A DNA stretch of 35,636 bases, taken from NCBI RefSeq assembly GCF_004348425.1, contig NZ_SMKK01000082.1:1-35636 (forward strand). The letters are read 5' to 3'. A program made the translations under genes and the position numbers. The notes beneath the pieces are model-generated. The model was not told the origin of the DNA. It worked only from the letters and a program-made list of their open reading frames with translations, and ran no database searches. How positions within the stretch are numbered: position 1 is the first letter of the stretch; every line of letters starts with the position of its first letter. This document shows, in pieces, positions 16,777 to 22,558 of this stretch. This DNA is from Actinomadura sp. 7K507. Lineage in GTDB: Bacteria; Actinomycetota; Actinomycetes; Streptosporangiales; Streptosporangiaceae.

Positions 16777-18140
16777 AAACCCCGCGTTCAGACGGGGGTG
16801 AAACGGGCTCCTGGGGAGCAGGACAGGTAAAGGTGACCCGTCGCCAGAGCGGATCCCCGTCACCATCCTTCTTGCGAAGCGGCTGCGGCCTCACACTGCG
16901 GCCGTTAGGTTGTGGGCCATGGCGCGGCAGGTGAAGCGGGCTTTTCGGTACTGCTTCTGTCCCACCGGCGAGCAGGCTGCGGAGCTTGCCCGCACGTTCG
17001 GCTGTGTCCGCCTGGTCTACAACCGGGCACTGGCCGAACGCAGCCGCGCCTGGTACACCGAGCAGCGCCGAATCTCTTATGTACAGTCCTCGGCCACTCT
17101 GACGGCGTGGAAGAAGACCGATGAGTTGGCGTTCCTGGGTGAGGTGTCGTCGGTGCCGTTGCAGCAGGCGCTGCGGCATCTGCAGACCGCGTTCACCAAC
17201 TTCTTCGCCGGCCGCGCGATGTACCCGCGGTTCAAGTCCCGCAAGAAGTCGCGGGCTTCGGCGGAGTACACCCGCTCGGCGTTCCGGTGGCGTGATGGTG
17301 AGTTGACGCTGGCCAGAATGTCCGATCCTTTGGCGATCGTGTGGTCGCGCCCACTGCCTGAGAACGCCGAACCGTCCACGATCACCGTCAGCCGGGACGC
17401 AGCCGGCCGCTGGTTCTGCTCGATTCTGTGCACCGACACCATCGCCCGCCTGGACCGGATGGAGCAGGCGGTGGGGGTGGACGCCGGGGTCACCTCGCTG
17501 GTGACCCTGTCGACCGGTGAGAAGATCGTCAACCCCCGCCATGAGCGCCGTGACCGCGAAAGCTTGGCCATGGCCCAGCGGGATCTGGCACGCAAGGTCC
17601 CGGGGTCGGCCAACCGGGACAAGGCCAGCATCCGGGTGGCGCGGATCCATGCCCGTATCACCGACCGGCGGCGGGACTTTCTGCACAAGCTGTCGACTCG
17701 ACTCGTCCGCGAGAACCAAGTGGTCGTGATCGAGGACCTGAACGTCCGCAACATGGTGAAGAACCACTCTCTGGCTCGCGCGATCTCGGACGCGGCGTGG
17801 CGTCAGCTGCGGACGATGTTGGAATACAAAGCCGGCTGGTACGGCCGCGACCTGGTCGTGATCGACCGCTGGTTCCCGTCCTCCAAGACGTGCTCGCAGT
17901 GCGGGAGCATCACCGAGAAGTTGCCCCTGGATGTGAGGGTGTGGGAGTGCGGGTGCGGCGCCCGGCACGACCGGGACGTCAACGCCGCGCGCAACATTGC
18001 GGCCGCCGGGCTGGCGGCGTCGGCCTGTGGAGCCGGTGTAGGACCTCAACGGGTGTCCTCCCGGACGAGGCAGTCGGTGCTGAAGCAGGAATCCTGCGGG
18101 GCGACCCGTGGACTCCCCCGCCTTTCAGGCGGGGGAGGAG
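16777..18140 (+). mobile_element. IS1341-type (IS200/IS605 superfamily) element carrying tnpB only
   Basis: The tnpB gene is framed by hairpins typical of this group. On the left is CCCCG/CGGGG (16780-16784 and 16793-16797, loop with TTCA). On the right is a perfect 10-bp hairpin CTCCCCCGCC/GGCGGGGGAG (18113-18122 and 18128-18137, loop TTTCA). There are no terminal inverted repeats and no target duplication, as expected. No Y1 transposase (tnpA) gene is present, so movement would need one in trans. The exact ends are uncertain by about ten bases. The right end touches the stop codon of the flavoprotein gene. Confidence 0.75.
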
Positions 18141-18202
18141 GTCAAACCAGCGTCATCGGATCGGGCTCCATGCCCAGCGCCGTCCTGCCGTACAGGGCGT
18201 AG
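16919..18202 (+). CDS. tnpB: TnpB/OrfB RNA-guided nuclease of IS605-superfamily element
   Basis: TnpB proteins are RNA-guided DNA nucleases, ancestral to Cas12. The RuvC-like residues are present: D188 (GVDAG), E272 (IEDLNVRNM) and D353 (DRDVNAARN). The zinc-ribbon pairs CSQC and CGC lie between the last two. The protein therefore looks catalytically intact. The start ATG 16919 gives the normal N-terminus (ARQVKRAFRYCF). Oddly, there is no stop codon before the right-end hairpin: the frame runs through it (LPRLSGGGGG) and ends at 18202, 60 bases inside the flanking gene on the other strand. The guide RNA would be expected from the 3' part of tnpB through the right end. Confidence 0.9.
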   Translation: MARQVKRAFRYCFCPTGEQAAELARTFGCVRLVYNRALAERSRAWYTEQRRISYVQSSATLTAWKKTDELAFLGEVSSVPLQQALRHLQTAFTNFFAGRAMYPRFKSRKKSRASAEYTRSAFRWRDGELTLARMSDPLAIVWSRPLPENAEPSTITVSRDAAGRWFCSILCTDTIARLDRMEQAVGVDAGVTSLVTLSTGEKIVNPRHERRDRESLAMAQRDLARKVPGSANRDKASIRVARIHARITDRRRDFLHKLSTRLVRENQVVVIEDLNVRNMVKNHSLARAISDAAWRQLRTMLEYKAGWYGRDLVVIDRWFPSSKTCSQCGSITEKLPLDVRVWECGCGARHDRDVNAARNIAAAGLAASACGAGVGPQRVSSRTRQSVLKQESCGATRGLPRLSGGGGGQTSVIGSGSMPSAVLPYRA

Positions 18203-19308
18203 GTGGCGTCGGCGTCGAAGACCACGTGCGACGCGATCGTGTTGACGTCCCGCTGCGCACGCTGGAACGGCGAGTCCGTGAACTGCACGCTGGCCCCGCC
18301 GAACGCGCACAGCTCGTTCACGACCGCGCGGGCGACGCCGGCCACGTGCGCCGCCACCAGCCTGGATCGGGCGCGCTCGGCCAGTCCGTAGCCGCCGCCC
18401 GACTCGTAGGTCTCCATCAGGTCGCGTATCGCGTCCTCCAGCAGGAGACGCGCGGCGGCGAGGTCCGCGGTCGCCTTGGCCAGCCGGATCTGGCCGCTCA
18501 TCAGATCCCGCTGCTTGACGCCGGTGTAGGCCATCACCCGCCCCTGCATGCGCTCGGCGTACCGGGCGAGCACTCCCTCGGCCACCCCCAGCACGGGAGC
18601 CGCGCCGGTGAGGGCGAACACCGGAACGAGCGGGATGCGGTAGATCGCACCGTCATGAACCCGCGACCCGGGCGACCTGCCCTCGGTGAGGTCGCGCAGC
18701 GGCACCGACCGGTGCGCCGGCACGAACCGGTCCTTGATCTCGATGTCGTTGCTCCCGGTGCCGCGCATCCCGCTCGTGTGCCACACGTCGTGGACCTCGG
18801 CGTCCTCGCGCGGCAGCAGGAACAGCCGCGGCTCGATCGATTCGTCCACGGTGACCAGCCCCATGACCATCACATGGTCGGCGTGCATCACCCCGCTGCC
18901 CCACGACCACCGCCCGGTGACGCGGTGCCCGCCGCCGACGGCCTCGGCGGTCCCGTTCGGCGCCAGCGTGCACGGCACCAGCGCGTACGGGCGGTCCGCC
19001 CAGACCTCCCGCTGCGCCTCCTCCGGGAGAAGGGCGATCATCCAGTTGTGCAGCGTATAGATGACGCTCAGCCATCCGGTCGAGGCGTCACCCGCCCCGA
19101 TCTCGCGGCACGCCGCCACCATGTCGCCGAACCCCTGCTCGCCCCCGCCGAACCGCTCGGGCACGAGCATCTGGAACAGCCCGGTCCCGGCCAGGTCGGC
19201 GATGGTCTCATCGGGCAGCCGCCGCGCCTCCTCGCCGGCCCGCGCCCGCTCACCCAGCACCGGCGCCAGCTCCCGGATCCGCCGCACGACCTCTTCTCCA
19301 TACCTCAT
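18142..19308 (-). CDS. acyl-CoA dehydrogenase-fold flavoprotein, HsaA/DszC-like monooxygenase type
   Basis: The 388-residue protein has the acyl-CoA dehydrogenase fold. Its motifs fit the group D flavin-dependent monooxygenases (HsaA, DszC) better than true dehydrogenases: GDASTGWLSVIYTLHNW in the N-terminal domain, SGVMHADHVMV, and a C-terminal PFQRAQRDVNTIASHVVFDAD followed by LYGRTALG. HsaA hydroxylates a phenolic steroid-ring fragment with reduced flavin supplied by a partner reductase; no reductase gene is seen here. The ATG at 19308 is preceded by an inverted repeat at 19320-19335. The stop is adjacent to the tnpB element. The steroid link is suggested by family and by the CYP51 neighbourhood only. 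Confidence 0.8.
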   Translation of the reverse strand: MRYGEEVVRRIRELAPVLGERARAGEEARRLPDETIADLAGTGLFQMLVPERFGGGEQGFGDMVAACREIGAGDASTGWLSVIYTLHNWMIALLPEEAQREVWADRPYALVPCTLAPNGTAEAVGGGHRVTGRWSWGSGVMHADHVMVMGLVTVDESIEPRLFLLPREDAEVHDVWHTSGMRGTGSNDIEIKDRFVPAHRSVPLRDLTEGRSPGSRVHDGAIYRIPLVPVFALTGAAPVLGVAEGVLARYAERMQGRVMAYTGVKQRDLMSGQIRLAKATADLAAARLLLEDAIRDLMETYESGGGYGLAERARSRLVAAHVAGVARAVVNELCAFGGASVQFTDSPFQRAQRDVNTIASHVVFDADATYALYGRTALGMEPDPMTLV

Positions 19309-19339
19309 AGTACGGTGACCATACCGATAAGTATGTACT
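19309..19339 (-). promoter_or_regulatory. inverted repeat in the promoter of the HsaA-like gene
   Basis: CATAC (19320-19324), six bases and GTATG (19331-19335) form an inverted repeat. Outer arms AGTAC (19309-19313) and GTACT (19335-19339) surround it. It lies immediately before the ATG at 19308, where a TetR-type operator would be expected. The regulator at 16209-16760 is a candidate; this is inference. Confidence 0.4.
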
Positions 19340-19344
19340 GACGG

Positions 19345-19448
19345 AAGGTCTCGTGGCCTGAAGTGCCGGATAAATGCGTTGCGGCGGTTCTCCCGGCCGT
19401 GGCACCGTAGACGAAGTCAGCCCGTCCAAGACGGTGACACGAGACCTT
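19345..19448 (+). ncRNA. putative structured RNA/leader upstream of a small ORF
   Basis: A perfect 11-bp closing stem AAGGTCTCGTG/CACGAGACCTT (19345-19355 and 19438-19448) encloses 82 bases. These can form further hairpins: GTGCC/GGCAC, CACCGT/ACGGTG, and small GACGAAGTC and CCGTC/GACGG hairpins. The closing stem ends directly at the ribosome site GAGAGGAGG of the 25-codon ORF at 19465. This looks like a multi-branched cis-acting leader. It lacks a T-arm and is not a tRNA, and I do not recognise a known riboswitch class. The strand is assumed from the downstream ORF. Confidence 0.45.
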
Positions 19449-19464
19449 GAGAGGAGGACCGGCC

Positions 19465-19542
19465 ATGGCTCTGCGGCTGTATCGACTACGACTGCCCTCG
19501 GCGTCGCACGCCCGCCTCGGCCGGTCTCCCGCCTTCCGGTAG
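19465..19542 (+). CDS. putative 25-residue Leu/Arg-rich leader peptide
   Basis: An ATG preceded by a very strong ribosome site (AGGAGG, seven bases away) opens a 25-codon frame beginning MALRLYRLRLPSASHA and ending with TAG at 19540. Five of 25 residues are Leu and six are Arg, with one Tyr. The codons include CTG, CTA, CTC, TAT and the rarer CGA. The stop codon lies inside a hairpin (19516-19556), and tRNA genes with Leu and Tyr anticodons follow about 50 bases later. This has the form of an attenuation leader or a small bioactive peptide. It could be chance, but the ribosome site and flanking RNA stems argue against that. Confidence 0.45.
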   Translation: MALRLYRLRLPSASHARLGRSPAFR

Positions 19543-19556
19543 ACCCTCTGGCCGAG
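19516..19556 (+). promoter_or_regulatory. hairpin overlapping the end of the small ORF
   Basis: Outer arms CTCGGCC/GGCCGAG (19516-19522 and 19550-19556) and inner arms GGTCT/AGACC (19523-19527 and 19541-19545) form a 12-bp interrupted stem. The inner right arm contains the stop codon region of the small ORF, so a ribosome stopped or stalled in that ORF would change its folding. It may be an attenuator or a terminator before the tRNA genes. Confidence 0.45.
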
Positions 19557-19590
19557 CCGCCGCGAGTGACGCCACCCTCGCGAGTTTCCT

Positions 19591-19664
19591 GCGGCTCTAC
19601 TCCAACAGGTAGAGAGGCCACTCTCAGGAAGTGGATGTTCCGGGTTCGAGTCCCGGGGGCCGCA
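19591..19664 (+). tRNA. tRNA with CAG (Leu) anticodon and short variable loop
   Basis: The acceptor arms GCGGCTC/GGGCCGC pair over seven bases with discriminator A. The D-arm is CTC/GAG with a loop containing AACAGGTAGA. The anticodon stem is CCACT/AGTGG with loop CTCAGGA (anticodon CAG at 19625-19627), and the T-arm is CCGGG TTCGAGT CCCGG. The variable region is only five bases (ATGTT). Bacterial leucine tRNAs normally have a long variable arm, so this is a non-canonical type and charging with leucine is uncertain. CCA is not encoded. A competing CTCTAC/GTAGAG hairpin is possible at the 5' side. Confidence 0.75.
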
Positions 19665-19669
19665 CGCAT

Positions 19670-19742
19670 GCCTCCGTAGTCCAACGGTAGAGACAGCGGC
19701 ATGAGGTGCCGTGTGCTGGGGGTTCGAATCCCTCCGGAGGTA
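19670..19742 (+). tRNA. tRNA with GAG (Leu) anticodon and short variable loop
   Basis: Acceptor arms GCCTCCG/CGGAGGT pair fully (one G-U), with discriminator A. The D-arm GTC/GAC has the loop CAACGGTAGA. The anticodon stem GCGGC/GCCGT carries loop ATGAGGT with anticodon GAG (19703-19705). The T-arm is GGGGG TTCGAAT CCCTC. The variable loop is five bases. The anticodon means leucine, but the body is class I and its D-arm resembles glycine-type tRNAs. It starts five bases after the preceding tRNA. CCA is not encoded. Confidence 0.8.
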
Positions 19743-19745
19743 CGG

Positions 19746-19766
19746 ACGCGGGCCGCCGGCCCGCGT
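19746..19766 (+). terminator. hairpin between the second and third tRNA
   Basis: A perfect 9-bp hairpin ACGCGGGCC/GGCCCGCGT with a 3-base loop lies between the tRNA genes. It could be a terminator or an RNase processing signal of a tRNA precursor. Confidence 0.5.
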
Positions 19767-19768
19767 GA

Positions 19769-19852
19769 GAGGCGGCGCCGACGTTCGGAGAGTCGGGCCT
19801 GGCTGTAACCCAGGTGCCTCGCGCTGAGTGGGTTCGAATCCCACCCGCCTCA
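19769..19852 (+). tRNA. tRNA-Tyr-like (anticodon GTA) with long variable region
   Basis: Acceptor arms GAGGCGG/CCGCCTC pair over seven bases with discriminator A. The D-arm is CCGA/TCGG. The anticodon stem CCTGG/CCAGG carries loop CTGTAAC (anticodon GTA at 19805-19807). The 13-base variable region fits class II tyrosine tRNA, and the T-arm GTGGG TTCGAAT CCCAC is perfect. Position 8 is C instead of the nearly universal T, and the body differs from ordinary actinobacterial tRNA-Tyr as I know it. It is therefore probably an extra, unusual isoacceptor rather than the housekeeping gene. Confidence 0.75.
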
Positions 19853-19856
19853 CCGC

Positions 19857-19926
19857 GGAGTCCTCACCACGGGGTCCTCACCACGGGGTCCTCGCCACGG
19901 GGTCCTCACCACGGAGTCCTCACCAC
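19857..19926. repeat. five tandem 14-bp repeats
   Basis: The unit GGGGTCCTCACCAC is repeated five times without spacers; units 1 and 5 have GGAG and unit 3 has CTCGCC. It begins four bases after the third tRNA and ends about 35 bases before the conserved TetR promoter-operator. The unit length is not a multiple of three, so it is not a coding repeat. Confidence 0.9.
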
Positions 19927-19960
19927 GAGTCCGGTGCCGGACCGTTGCGAACCCGTTGTT

Positions 19961-19990
19961 TCTGAACTAATGTCTGGACACGTGTCCGGT
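19961..19990 (+). promoter_or_regulatory. promoter-operator of the TetR-P450 operon
   Basis: TCTGAACT (19961-19968) is followed by the palindrome GGACACGTGTCC (19976-19987). The stretch 19961-19987 agrees with the aldehyde dehydrogenase promoter (16176-16150, minus strand) at 24 of 27 bases. TAATGT (19968-19973) is a good -10 box. The GTG in the palindrome centre is in frame with the TetR gene. Autoregulation by this TetR is inferred. Confidence 0.75.
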
Positions 19991-20569
19991 AAAGAGCAGC
20001 TGACGACCGAGCCCACCCGCCGCCGTCTCACCGAGCGGCAGGCGGACACGGTGCGGCGGCTGACCGACGCCGCCGTGGTGGAGGTCGGCGAGACCGGCTA
20101 CGAGGGGCTGACCGTCCGCAACGTGGCCAAGCGCGCCGGGGTCGCTCCCGCGACCGCCTACACCTACTTCGCGTCCAAGAACCACCTGATCACCGAGGTG
20201 TTCTGGCGGCGGCTCAGCGCGCTGCCTCCGGTGGAGGCCGACGGCACCCTGCACGAGCGCGTGGAGGAGGTGCTGCGCGAGATCGCGCTGCTGGTGTCGG
20301 ACGAACCGGACCTGGCGGCGGCGTGCACCACCGCGCTGCTCGGCACCGACCCCGACGTCCGCGAACTGCGGGTGCGGATCGGCGTCGCGATCCGCGAGCG
20401 GCTCCAGTCCGCGCTGCGCGACCACGACGACCCCAAGATCCTCGGCGCGCTGGAGCTGGCCTACACCGGCGCGCTCGTGCACGCGGGCATGGGCTACACG
20501 TCCTACGCCCGCATGGCCGACCGGCTCGCCGAGATGGCCGAGCTCATCCTGCCCGACGCCCCCGAGTGA
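19982..20569 (+). CDS. TetR family regulator of the CYP51/CYP123 locus
   Basis: A TetR regulator of 195 residues with HTH GLTVRNVAKRAGVAPATAYT (about residues 39-58) then YFASKNHLITEVFWRRL. It has a helical effector domain and corresponds in position to Rv0767c. I chose GTG 19982 because it matches the leaderless GTG start of the aldehyde dehydrogenase gene, sitting in the same palindrome behind a -10 box. An in-frame ATG at 19970 would add four residues but overlaps that box. It is the first gene of a tightly packed plus-strand operon; the P450 gene starts two bases after its stop. The ligand is probably a lipid or terpenoid metabolite, by context only. Confidence 0.9.
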   Translation: MSGKEQLTTEPTRRRLTERQADTVRRLTDAAVVEVGETGYEGLTVRNVAKRAGVAPATAYTYFASKNHLITEVFWRRLSALPPVEADGTLHERVEEVLREIALLVSDEPDLAAACTTALLGTDPDVRELRVRIGVAIRERLQSALRDHDDPKILGALELAYTGALVHAGMGYTSYARMADRLAEMAELILPDAPE

Positions 20570-20570
20570 G

Positions 20571-21776
20571 GTGACGGCCGTGGACCCTGCTGCGCAGGCC
20601 TTCTACAGCCCGTTCGACTACGCGGTCCACGAGGACCCCTACCCCTTCTACGCGCGGCTCCGCGACGAGGCGCCGCTCTACCGCAACGACGAGCTCGGCT
20701 TCTGGGCGCTGTCCCGGCACGCCGACGTCTCCGCGGCGTTCCGTGACCACGCGACGTTCTCCAACTCCCACGGCGTCTCCCTCGAACCGAGCGCCTGGGG
20801 GCCGCACGCGCACCGGACGATGTCGTTCCTGGCCCTCGACCCGCCCCGGCACACCCGCATGCGGGCGCTGGTGTCCAAGGGCTTCACGCCCCGGCGGGTG
20901 AATGAGCTGGGGGACGGCATCCGGGCGCTCGCGCGACGCCATCTGGAGCCCGCGCTGGAGAAGCGCGAGTTCGACTTCGTGTCCGACTTCGCCGGGCTGC
21001 TGCCGATGGACGTCATCTCCGAGATGATGGGCGTCCCCGAGGCGGACCGGGTGGAGGTGCGACGGCTCGCCGACCTCGTCGTCCACCGCGAAGAGGGGCT
21101 CAACGACGTCCCCCAGGCCGGGATGGACGCGGCCCTCACGCTCGTCGGCTACTACCAGGACATGGTCGCCGAACGCAGGCGCAGCCCGACGGACGATCTC
21201 ACGTCCGCGCTGCTGGACGCCGAGATCGACGGTGACCGGCTGGACGACACAGAGATCATCGCCTTCCTGTTCTTGATGGTCGTCGCCGGCAACGAGACCA
21301 CGACCAAGCTCCTGGCCAACGCCGTGTACTGGGGTTCGCTGAATCCCGGCCAGGCCGCCAAGCCGCTCGGCGACCCGGGGCGGGTGGACGACTGGGTGGA
21401 GGAGACCCTCCGGTACGACACCTCCAGCCAGATGCTCGCGAGGGTCGTCCAGCAGGACGTGGAGCTGCACGGGCAGCGGGTCCGCGAGGGCGACCGGATG
21501 CTCCTGCTGGTCGGGTCCGCCAACCGCGACCCGCGGGCCTTCGACGATGCCGACTCCTACGACCTCGATCGCGACACCTCGCAGCTCGTCAGCTTCGGTG
21601 GCGGCCGCCACTTCTGCCTGGGCGCCAACCTGGCGCGGCTGGAGGCGCGGATCGCGCTGGACGAGCTGGTGCGGCGCGTCTCGTCCTACGAGGTCGACCG
21701 CGAGAGCGCCGAACGGGTCCATTCGGTCAACGTCCGCGGCTTCGCGGCGCTGCCCGTCCGTGTGGAGGTGCGGTAG
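20571..21776 (+). CDS. cytochrome P450, CYP123-like
   Basis: The 401-residue P450 has the I-helix AGNETTT, the ExxR motif EETLRYD and the haem loop FGGGRHFCLGAN with C349 as the iron ligand. It is a bacterial class I enzyme needing ferredoxin, and the 3Fe-4S ferredoxin of this operon is the likely donor. Position (after TetR, before SDR and CYP51) and size match Rv0766c (CYP123) of M. tuberculosis. The substrate of CYP123 is not established. The GTG start at 20571 lies two bases behind the TetR stop. Confidence 0.93.
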   Translation: MTAVDPAAQAFYSPFDYAVHEDPYPFYARLRDEAPLYRNDELGFWALSRHADVSAAFRDHATFSNSHGVSLEPSAWGPHAHRTMSFLALDPPRHTRMRALVSKGFTPRRVNELGDGIRALARRHLEPALEKREFDFVSDFAGLLPMDVISEMMGVPEADRVEVRRLADLVVHREEGLNDVPQAGMDAALTLVGYYQDMVAERRRSPTDDLTSALLDAEIDGDRLDDTEIIAFLFLMVVAGNETTTKLLANAVYWGSLNPGQAAKPLGDPGRVDDWVEETLRYDTSSQMLARVVQQDVELHGQRVREGDRMLLLVGSANRDPRAFDDADSYDLDRDTSQLVSFGGGRHFCLGANLARLEARIALDELVRRVSSYEVDRESAERVHSVNVRGFAALPVRVEVR

Positions 21777-21778
21777 CG

Positions 21779-22558
21779 ATGCCCAGGTTCGATCCACATC
21801 CCGAGCGGCGCCCCGTCGTGGTGGCGGGCGCGTCGTCCGGAATCGGAGAAGCCGCGGCGACGGCGCTGGCGACGGCCGGGCATCCGGTCGCGCTCGGTGC
21901 CCGGCGCCTGGAGAAGTGCGAGGAACTCGCCGCGACGATCCGGGCCGGCGGGGGAGAGGCGCTCGCGCACCCGCTGGACGTCTCCGACTCCGACTCCGTC
22001 AAGGCGTTCGCGGCCGCGGCCGCCGACGCGCTCGGCCCGATCGAGATCGTCGTCTCCGGCGCCGGAGACCTGACCGCGGGGCGCCTCCACGAACTGGACT
22101 CGGACGAGTTCCTCGCGCAGGTGCAGGTCCACCTCGTCGGCGCGCACCGGCTCGTGTCGCAGTTCGTCCCGCCGATGGTGGCGCGGCGGCGCGGCGACAT
22201 CGTGTTCGTCTCGTCCGACACCGTGCCCGCCCCTCGCTCCTGGACGGGCGCCTACGTGGCGGCGAAGAACGGCGTGGAGGGCATGGCCCGCACCATGCAG
22301 ATGGAGCTGGAGGGGACGGGGGTGCGGGCGTCCATCGTCCGGCCTGGACCCACCGCCACCGGCATGGGCATGGCCTGGGACGCCGACACGACGGGCGCCG
22401 TCCTGGAGGACTGGGTGAAGTGGGGCCACGCCCGCCACCCGTACTTCCTGCGCCCGTCCGATGTCGCGGCCGCCGTAGCCGCGGTCGTCGCGACCCCGCG
22501 CGGCGCCCATCTCCGCCTCGTCGAAGTACAGCCCGAAGCCCCCCTGGAGGAATCATGA
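21779..22558 (+). CDS. short-chain dehydrogenase/reductase (Rv0765c-like)
   Basis: A 259-residue SDR with GASSGIG cofactor loop (18-24), ARR after the second strand (NADP-type), catalytic Ser in FVSSD and YVAAK (YxxxK). The usual NNAG is changed to VSGAG. It starts two bases after the CYP123-like stop, and its last four bases overlap the CYP51 start as ATGA. It would oxidise or reduce an alcohol/ketone made by one of the P450s; the direction cannot be told. Confidence 0.92.
   Translation: MPRFDPHPERRPVVVAGASSGIGEAAATALATAGHPVALGARRLEKCEELAATIRAGGGEALAHPLDVSDSDSVKAFAAAAADALGPIEIVVSGAGDLTAGRLHELDSDEFLAQVQVHLVGAHRLVSQFVPPMVARRRGDIVFVSSDTVPAPRSWTGAYVAAKNGVEGMARTMQMELEGTGVRASIVRPGPTATGMGMAWDADTTGAVLEDWVKWGHARHPYFLRPSDVAAAVAAVVATPRGAHLRLVEVQPEAPLEES

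Noticed and set aside
16777..18140. Autonomous IS200/IS605 transposon
   Set aside because: No Y1 tyrosine transposase gene is present; only tnpB and end hairpins are seen, so it is called an IS1341-type element.
19372..19480. Possible fourth tRNA in the structured region before the small ORF
   Set aside because: No TTCGA T-loop and no seven-base acceptor pairing on either strand; the CCGTC/GACGG hairpin has only a three-base loop.
19857..19926. Possible CRISPR array
   Set aside because: The 14-bp units are directly adjacent without spacers and there are no cas genes in the window.
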